Origin: Hyphomicrobium sp.
Lineage (GTDB): Bacteria; Pseudomonadota; Alphaproteobacteria; Rhizobiales; Hyphomicrobiaceae
Reading direction: 5' to 3'
NCBI RefSeq assembly: GCF_009026145.1
Contig: NZ_WBUE01000002.1
Span: 124,001-188,000 of the forward strand
Length of the DNA: 64,000 nt
Shown: positions 59,678-64,000 of the stretch, one piece after another
Layout of the letters: every line of letters begins with the position of its first letter
Position numbering within the stretch: position 1 is the first letter of the stretch
The notes under the pieces: model-generated
Seen by the model: only the letters and a program-made list of their open reading frames with translations
The model's database searches: none
What the model was told of the DNA's origin: nothing
Made by a program: the position numbers and the translations under genes

Positions 59678-61153
59678 ATGCTGAAGGCAAGCGCGGAGGC
59701 AATGCACAGGGGGCGCCGATCGGTCGCCATCTTTTCCGTGCTTGCGGTCGGGGCACTGACAAGCGGCTGCGCGCACTTCTCACCCGATGCCGGCATGCTG
59801 CTGGTCGAGGAGCAAGCCGGCGCCCAGCTCAACAGCGAGGTCGTGAAGGTCCGCGACGAGGCCGATGCGGCGGCTATCGAGGCGCGCGTCCAATCGTTGC
59901 TCGCCCAGCAGATGAGCGCCGAGTCAGCAGTCCAGATCGCCCTGCTCAATAACCGCGGCCTGCAGGCCGCCTACAATGAGCTCGGCATCTCGGAAGCGCA
60001 GATGGTGGAGGCGAGCCTGCCGCCGAGTCCGGCATTCGCGCTGTCGAAGCTGTTCACCACGGGGCAGTTCGAGATTGAGCGGCAGATCGTGCAGAACGTG
60101 CTTGGCTTGCTGACGCTGCCGCGACGCCGAGAGATCGCCGAAGATAAGTTCCATCAGGCCCAGGTGCGCGCCGTGGAAGCGACGCTGCGCACGGCGGCGG
60201 AAGCGCGGCGTGCTTATTACCGCGCCGTAGCGGCCAATCAGATTGTAAGTTTCCTGGCGAAAGCGCGGACATCGGCCGAGTCGGTCTCCGAGCTATCCAA
60301 GAAGCTGGGCGAGACCGGCGCCCTGCCGAAACTCGATCAGGCGCGCGAGCACGCCTTTTACGCGGAGATCTCCGCGCAGCTCGCCACAGCTCGGTTGCGG
60401 CAGCGCGTCGAGCGCCAGAAGCTCAACCGAACTCTAGGTCTCTGGGGTGCGCAGACAAGCTACAAGCTCCCCGGCACGCTGGCGAAACTGCCGCCGCCCC
60501 CACCCTCGATCGCCGACATCGAAACCCAAGCGGTGCTGTCGCGCGCCGACCTGCAGATTGCCCGCATGGAGCTCACGATCCTTGCCAAGCAGTACGGGCT
60601 CACGTACGCCACCCGCTTCGTCAACGTGCTTCAGGTGGCCGGCATCAACACCTCCGACAGCACGCTCGTGCCGCAGACCAACGGCGAGGAGCTGCGCGAC
60701 AAGGACAAGTTCAACGGCTACGCAATCGATTTCGAGATCCCCATCTACGATTTCGGCCGGGCGCGCACCCGGCTCGCCGAGCAACACTATATGCGGGCCG
60801 TCAATCTGCTCATCGAGCGGGCCGTCAACGTGCGCTCGCAAGCGGGCGAGGCCTATCAGACGTACCGCGGCACATACGATATCGCCCGCCACTTCGAGAA
60901 AGAAATACTACCGCTGCGCGACATCATCTCCGAGCAGGAGCTACTCAATTACAGCGGCATGCTCACCGATGTCTTCGAGCTGTTGGCTGATGCCCGGGCG
61001 CGCATCCTGGCCAACGTTCAGGCGATCGAGGCGAGGCGCGACTTCTGGCTGGCGAAAGTCGATCTGCACGTGGCCATCGTCGGTGGCGGGGCCGGCGAGG
61101 CCGCGAACCCCATGGAAACAGCCACGTTGGCCTCGGGCACTGGGCGTGATTGA
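59678..61153 (+). CDS. TolC-family outer-membrane efflux protein
   Basis: A 491-residue TolC-like protein. The N-terminal signal carries a lipobox-like GALTSGC (about residue 31). The repeat structure is visible: LAQQMSAESAVQIALLNNRGLQAAYNELGISEAQMVEASLPPSP and, in the second half, VLSRADLQIARMELTILAKQYGL and VNVRSQAGEAYQTYRGTYDIARHFEKEILPL. Such proteins form the outer-membrane channel for metal or drug efflux. It stands directly before the multicopper oxidase, an arrangement common in copper-resistance clusters. Confidence 0.9.
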   Translation: MLKASAEAMHRGRRSVAIFSVLAVGALTSGCAHFSPDAGMLLVEEQAGAQLNSEVVKVRDEADAAAIEARVQSLLAQQMSAESAVQIALLNNRGLQAAYNELGISEAQMVEASLPPSPAFALSKLFTTGQFEIERQIVQNVLGLLTLPRRREIAEDKFHQAQVRAVEATLRTAAEARRAYYRAVAANQIVSFLAKARTSAESVSELSKKLGETGALPKLDQAREHAFYAEISAQLATARLRQRVERQKLNRTLGLWGAQTSYKLPGTLAKLPPPPPSIADIETQAVLSRADLQIARMELTILAKQYGLTYATRFVNVLQVAGINTSDSTLVPQTNGEELRDKDKFNGYAIDFEIPIYDFGRARTRLAEQHYMRAVNLLIERAVNVRSQAGEAYQTYRGTYDIARHFEKEILPLRDIISEQELLNYSGMLTDVFELLADARARILANVQAIEARRDFWLAKVDLHVAIVGGGAGEAANPMETATLASGTGRD

Positions 61154-61176
61154 GTGTCCCTCTTACATTAGAAGGC

Positions 61177-61202
61177 GTAACCTCGCCGGGTGGCGGAACG
61201 AA
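61177..61202 (+). promoter_or_regulatory. Sigma-F-type ECF promoter for the multicopper oxidase
   Basis: GTAACC (61177-61182), 16 bases, CGAA (61199-61202), the same exact motif as at the ECF sigma gene. A start near 61209 gives a leader of about 35 bases to ATG 61244 and rules out the in-frame GTG at 61190, which lies inside the promoter. Confidence 0.72.
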
Positions 61203-61243
61203 ACATCGGTGAGATCGACTACGCGTATCGCGAGGACTGTATC

Positions 61244-62644
61244 ATGACTCTCTCCCGCAGGAATTTCATGGTCGCCACGGGCGGCCTCGCGCTGCTGAAC
61301 AGCGGTTTGGTCTCGGGCCGCGCGGCAGCCGCCGGCATACCCGAAGCGCCGATCCAGACTTCACCCGCCATGCAACCGCCGCTCGTGCCCCCCTCGGGCC
61401 CCGACTACCAGCCGGTCGTCACCCTCAACGGCTGGACGCTGCCCTGGCGGCAGAACGGCGACTGGAAGGAGTTCCACCTCGTCGCCGAGCCGGTGGTGCG
61501 CGAAATAGCGCCGGGCATGAAAGCGCATCTGTGGGGCTACAACGGCCAATCGCCCGGGCCGACCATCGAGGCGGTGGAGGGCGACAAGGTACGCATCTTC
61601 GTCACCAACAAGCTGCCCGAGCACACCACCATCCACTGGCACGGGCAGATCCTGCCCTCGGGCATGGACGGCGTCGGCGGCCTGTCGCAACCGCAGATCA
61701 AGCCTGGCAAGACCTTCGTCTACGAGTTCCAGCTCAAGGACAGTGGGACCTTCATGTACCACCCGCACGCCGACGAGATGGTGCAGATGGCGATGGGCAT
61801 GATGGGCTCATTCGTCGTCCATCCGCGCGACCCGAAGCTCCATCGCGTCGATCGCGACTTCGCGTTTGTGCTCGCTTCTTATCTCATCGAGCCGGGCGGC
61901 TACGTGCCGAAGGTCGCGGAGATGGTCGACTTCAACCTGTGGACCTTCAACAGCCGCGTCTTCCCCGGCATCGATCATCTCGTGGTGCGCCAGGGCGACC
62001 GGGTGCGGGTGCGCGTAGCCAATCTGAGCATGACCAGCCACCCCATTCATATGCACGGCTATCATTTCAGCGTCACCTGCACGGACGGTGGCTGGGTGCC
62101 GGAAAGCGCCCGCTGGCCAGAGACGACGATCAATGTGCCCGTCGGTGCCATACGCGCCTTCGAGTTCGACGCCGCGTACGAGGGCGATTGGGCCCTGCAC
62201 TGCCACAAGTCGCACCACACCATGAACGCCATGGGCCACAACGTGAAGACCTACATCGGGGTGGACCAGAAGGGGATCCAGCAGCAGATCCGCAACCTGG
62301 TCGGCGGCGGCTACATGGCCATGGGCAAGGACGGCATGGCGGAGATGGGGGAGATGCAGATGCCGCTGCCCGACAACACGCTGCCGATGATGACGGGCTT
62401 TGCGCAGTTCGGGGCCGTCGAGATGGGCGGCATGTTCACCGTCGTCAAAGTGCGCGAGGGCCTGGCACGCGACGACTACAAGGACCCGGGCTGGTTCAAG
62501 AATCCGCCGGGCACGGTTGCTTTCGAGTGGAAGGGCGGGGCACTTGAAGCGCCGCGTGCCTCAGTTGGGAAGAATGGAGATGCGGGCGGTGCCGAGTTCA
62601 AGGCCGTGAAGCCTCAAGGGCACGGCGGTCATTCTGGCCACTAG
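61244..62644 (+). CDS. Tat-exported multicopper oxidase
   Basis: A 466-residue multicopper oxidase. The Tat signal is SRRNFMVATGGLALLNSG. Copper ligands are seen in TTIHWHGQ, MYHPHADE, HPIHMHGYHF and HCHKSHHTMNAM (the H-C-H...H....M type-1 site). The domain order fits CopA/CueO-like laccases that oxidise Cu(I) in the periplasm. The C-terminus is Met- and His-rich (YMAMGKDGMAEMGEMQMPLP, HGGHSGH). ATG 61244 follows GAGG at 8 bases and lies behind a sigma-F-type promoter. Partners in the window are the TolC-family protein, cytochrome c and CusF. Confidence 0.93.
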   Translation: MTLSRRNFMVATGGLALLNSGLVSGRAAAAGIPEAPIQTSPAMQPPLVPPSGPDYQPVVTLNGWTLPWRQNGDWKEFHLVAEPVVREIAPGMKAHLWGYNGQSPGPTIEAVEGDKVRIFVTNKLPEHTTIHWHGQILPSGMDGVGGLSQPQIKPGKTFVYEFQLKDSGTFMYHPHADEMVQMAMGMMGSFVVHPRDPKLHRVDRDFAFVLASYLIEPGGYVPKVAEMVDFNLWTFNSRVFPGIDHLVVRQGDRVRVRVANLSMTSHPIHMHGYHFSVTCTDGGWVPESARWPETTINVPVGAIRAFEFDAAYEGDWALHCHKSHHTMNAMGHNVKTYIGVDQKGIQQQIRNLVGGGYMAMGKDGMAEMGEMQMPLPDNTLPMMTGFAQFGAVEMGGMFTVVKVREGLARDDYKDPGWFKNPPGTVAFEWKGGALEAPRASVGKNGDAGGAEFKAVKPQGHGGHSGH

Positions 62645-63112
62645 CGCTACACGCCATTACCGCTGATCGCTCCAATCTCAATGGCAAGCGTCACCTGCGC
62701 TGATCAAACTCGCGTTTGAACTATTGTTTGTCGCCAACTCTACTCAAGCGCTGTGATAGCCCGCGCAGGACGTGCCAACCGGCAGACGCTATCACGCATG
62801 CAGGCGCAGCAGCTACGGGGAAGGCACTTAAGCGCGTGACGCGCTTCACCTTCCGTTGCCAAGGGGTGAGAGAAGACTTCACAGCAATCGATCTGTTCCT
62901 GGACCGGCCCTTCATATGGCCGAGGGTTGGGCAACTCGGCTGCTGACTTTATTGATTCCGCCGACGTCACAGTGACCTTCATTGCACGTTTCTATGGATA
63001 CATGTTGTTACGCAATTTCGGGGTCGCTACGGGCTGATCAGTTGATGTGCCCTGCCCACATATACGCATCCACTTTTGGATCAGGTCTGCGATCTTCGTT
63101 TGGAGGCATCCC
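62645..63112. other. Gene-poor region
   Basis: About 470 bases after the multicopper oxidase with no supported gene. A single GTTAC half-site occurs near 63006, without a partner at 10-bp spacing. A plus-strand open frame (62716-62946) has no ribosome site or recognisable family. Confidence 0.4.
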
Positions 63113-63400
63113 ATGAAAACGTTGCTAACAGCCATAGCGCTCTTCGGATTCCTTGCCGTGTATGCGACGGCGGCTACATCACGCATCCTCTGCGACGAGG
63201 AGTATCAGTTATCGGGCGGCGCTTTCATCGCGACGCCGTACTGCCAGGATGAGTATTTGGCCAAGGTTGCGCGCGAGCGCGGCATGAATGTCAGCGGCGC
63301 GTTCGTCCGCAACGATCCTGCGATCAAAGAGGACGCCTGCCGGCGCGTCGGATACAATCTCCGCGTAAGGTTGGATTGCCCCACCTTCCGCGGCAACTAA
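63113..63400 (+). CDS. Small conserved exported protein
   Basis: A 95-residue secreted protein. The signal peptide (MKTLLTAIALFGFLAVYATAA) precedes a domain with four Cys: ILCDEEYQL, ATPYCQDEYLAKVAR, DACRRVGYN and RLDCPTF, likely two disulfides. GGAGG lies 6 bases before ATG 63113. Similar small proteins occur across Rhizobiales; no function is known to me. Confidence 0.68.
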   Translation: MKTLLTAIALFGFLAVYATAATSRILCDEEYQLSGGAFIATPYCQDEYLAKVARERGMNVSGAFVRNDPAIKEDACRRVGYNLRVRLDCPTFRGN

Positions 63401-63631
63401 CGGTAGCGCGCCACAGACGCTAGCGATTCTTAGCCCCTTCCACAGCCAGCGCATGCCGGGAAACGCGCTATCATACGCAACGGCGCAGAGACCAGCTCTG
63501 CGCCCATCCGCAGTGGTCGAAGGAATCACAATCGATGGCATGCTCTTCATGGCCACGCGGCACGCCGCGTCGCTCGTCGACACGTTACCGGACTACGGAC
63601 TTCGCAGTGACTGGATAGGTGCGGCAACCAG

Positions 63632-63645
63632 TTGATCGATATCAA
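63632..63645. promoter_or_regulatory. Perfect FNR/FixK-type palindrome
   Basis: TTGAT-CGAT-ATCAA is a perfect FNR-family site. No convincing gene starts within 300 bases on either side in the window, so its target is unclear. Confidence 0.42.
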
Positions 63646-63734
63646 TTCATAAGATCGCCGGTCGTGCGTATGTATCCCAATGCCACGCTTGCTTCCCCCG
63701 GCAAGCCAGCTCCCCCAGCTATCGTGGCAAGAAG

Positions 63735-63776
63735 GGGCGTCCCGGTCTTACCCTCAGACCCGGCGCCTCTTTTTTT
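63735..63776 (+). terminator. Possible intrinsic terminator
   Basis: A GC-rich imperfect hairpin (GGCG...GGTCT / AGACC...CGCC) is followed by seven T. It points rightward, but the nearest plus-strand gene ends 335 bases earlier, so the transcript it ends is uncertain. Confidence 0.35.
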
Positions 63777-64000
63777 CCTCTCGCTTCGGATTTGGATCGC
63801 CCTCGCTGCCCTGGCCCTTCGCCGCCATCTTCGGCGCCGGTGCGCGGCGAACATGCACATCTCAGCGTCCGCCGCGACGCTCTCTGCGCCCACCGCTAAC
63901 CCCACCGACCTCGCGAATTCCGAACAAGCGCGGCGTCAGTCCGACGGCTCAACGCGAAGCGGCGGGCCCATGGCCGAACAAGATGCCCCCAGGGGCTTCG

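Larger units (their letters stand above)
63401..64000. other. Gene-poor right edge
   Basis: About 600 bases with no supported gene. It holds an FNR-like box (63632-63645) and a possible terminator (63735-63776). A 34-residue basic frame can be read on the minus strand from about 63855, but nothing else supports it. Confidence 0.4.

Noticed and set aside
62716..62946. Plus-strand open frame of 76 codons after the multicopper oxidase
   Set aside because: Weak start context, no family and no conserved pattern. Left as unannotated intergenic DNA.
1..64000. tRNA, rRNA, insertion sequences, integrases, attachment sites
   Set aside because: I looked for cloverleaf arms, rRNA-like stretches and transposase motifs and saw none, so the accessory nature of 18-25 kb and 48-57 kb cannot be tied to a specific mobile element.

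Overview
The window is high-GC DNA from a Gram-negative bacterium, most likely an alphaproteobacterium of the Hyphomicrobiales (Rhizobiales) type. The basis is gene content: an ECF sigma factor paired with NrsF, DUF5676/DUF2933/DUF6629/DUF4396 proteins, many small exported metal-binding proteins, PHA genes and FixK/FNR-like boxes. The genus was not determined. There are about 55 protein genes. I see no rRNA, tRNA, CRISPR array or intact insertion sequence.

Layout. (1) 1-8476, leftward: two DUF5676 membrane proteins, a DUF3141 hydrolase, cyclopropane-fatty-acid synthase, a set of Met/His/Cys-rich small proteins, acetate kinase, a phosphotransacylase and PHA synthase (cut by the window edge). 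This run is preceded by a MerR-type promoter and faces a CueR-like regulator. (2) 9239-10915: an ECF sigma factor, its NrsF anti-sigma and a divergent exported protein, each direction with a GTAACC-N16-CGAA promoter. (3) 11053-18147, rightward: beta-CASP nuclease, nucleoside/AMP phosphorylase, PRPP synthetase-like enzyme, phosphoketolase-family enzyme and a lycopene-cyclase-domain membrane protein. With acetate kinase these could turn nucleotide or pentose phosphates into acetyl phosphate and ATP. (4) 18.1-25.6 kb: loosely packed accessory DNA with two Gly-His repeat proteins, gene remnants, a UbiB-family protein, a lone HhH/PD-(D/E)XK-like nuclease and small exported proteins. (5) 25.8-30.4 kb: DUF4396, DUF6629, LemA and two TPM-domain proteins. 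(6) 47511 down to 30484, leftward: a 17-kb run of 13 closely packed genes comprising a heavy-metal ATPase, MFS transporter, thiolase, exported protein, PPK2, an archaeal-type methionine adenosyltransferase and two ABC export systems. (7) 48-57 kb: a zone rich in broken genes (ABC transporter, CDF transporter, CcdA-like protein, histidine kinase) that also holds CusF and an ArsR / MtrA-like corrinoid protein / thioredoxin-like module. (8) 57-63.4 kb: response regulator, cytochrome c, Cys-rich exported protein, TolC-family protein and multicopper oxidase.

Regulation ties the window together. Seven exact copies of GTAAC-N5-GTAAC lie in intergenic DNA beside metal-related or small exported genes and beside an OmpR-family response regulator. 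Three exact GTAACC-N16-CGAA promoters link the ECF factor to itself, to a small exported protein and to the multicopper oxidase 51 kb away. A CueR-type operator and three FNR/FixK-like boxes are also present. The picture is a copper/heavy-metal response island interwoven with low-oxygen carbon and energy metabolism. The most unusual module is ArsR plus a Cys-rich MtrA-like corrinoid protein at 53-55.7 kb.
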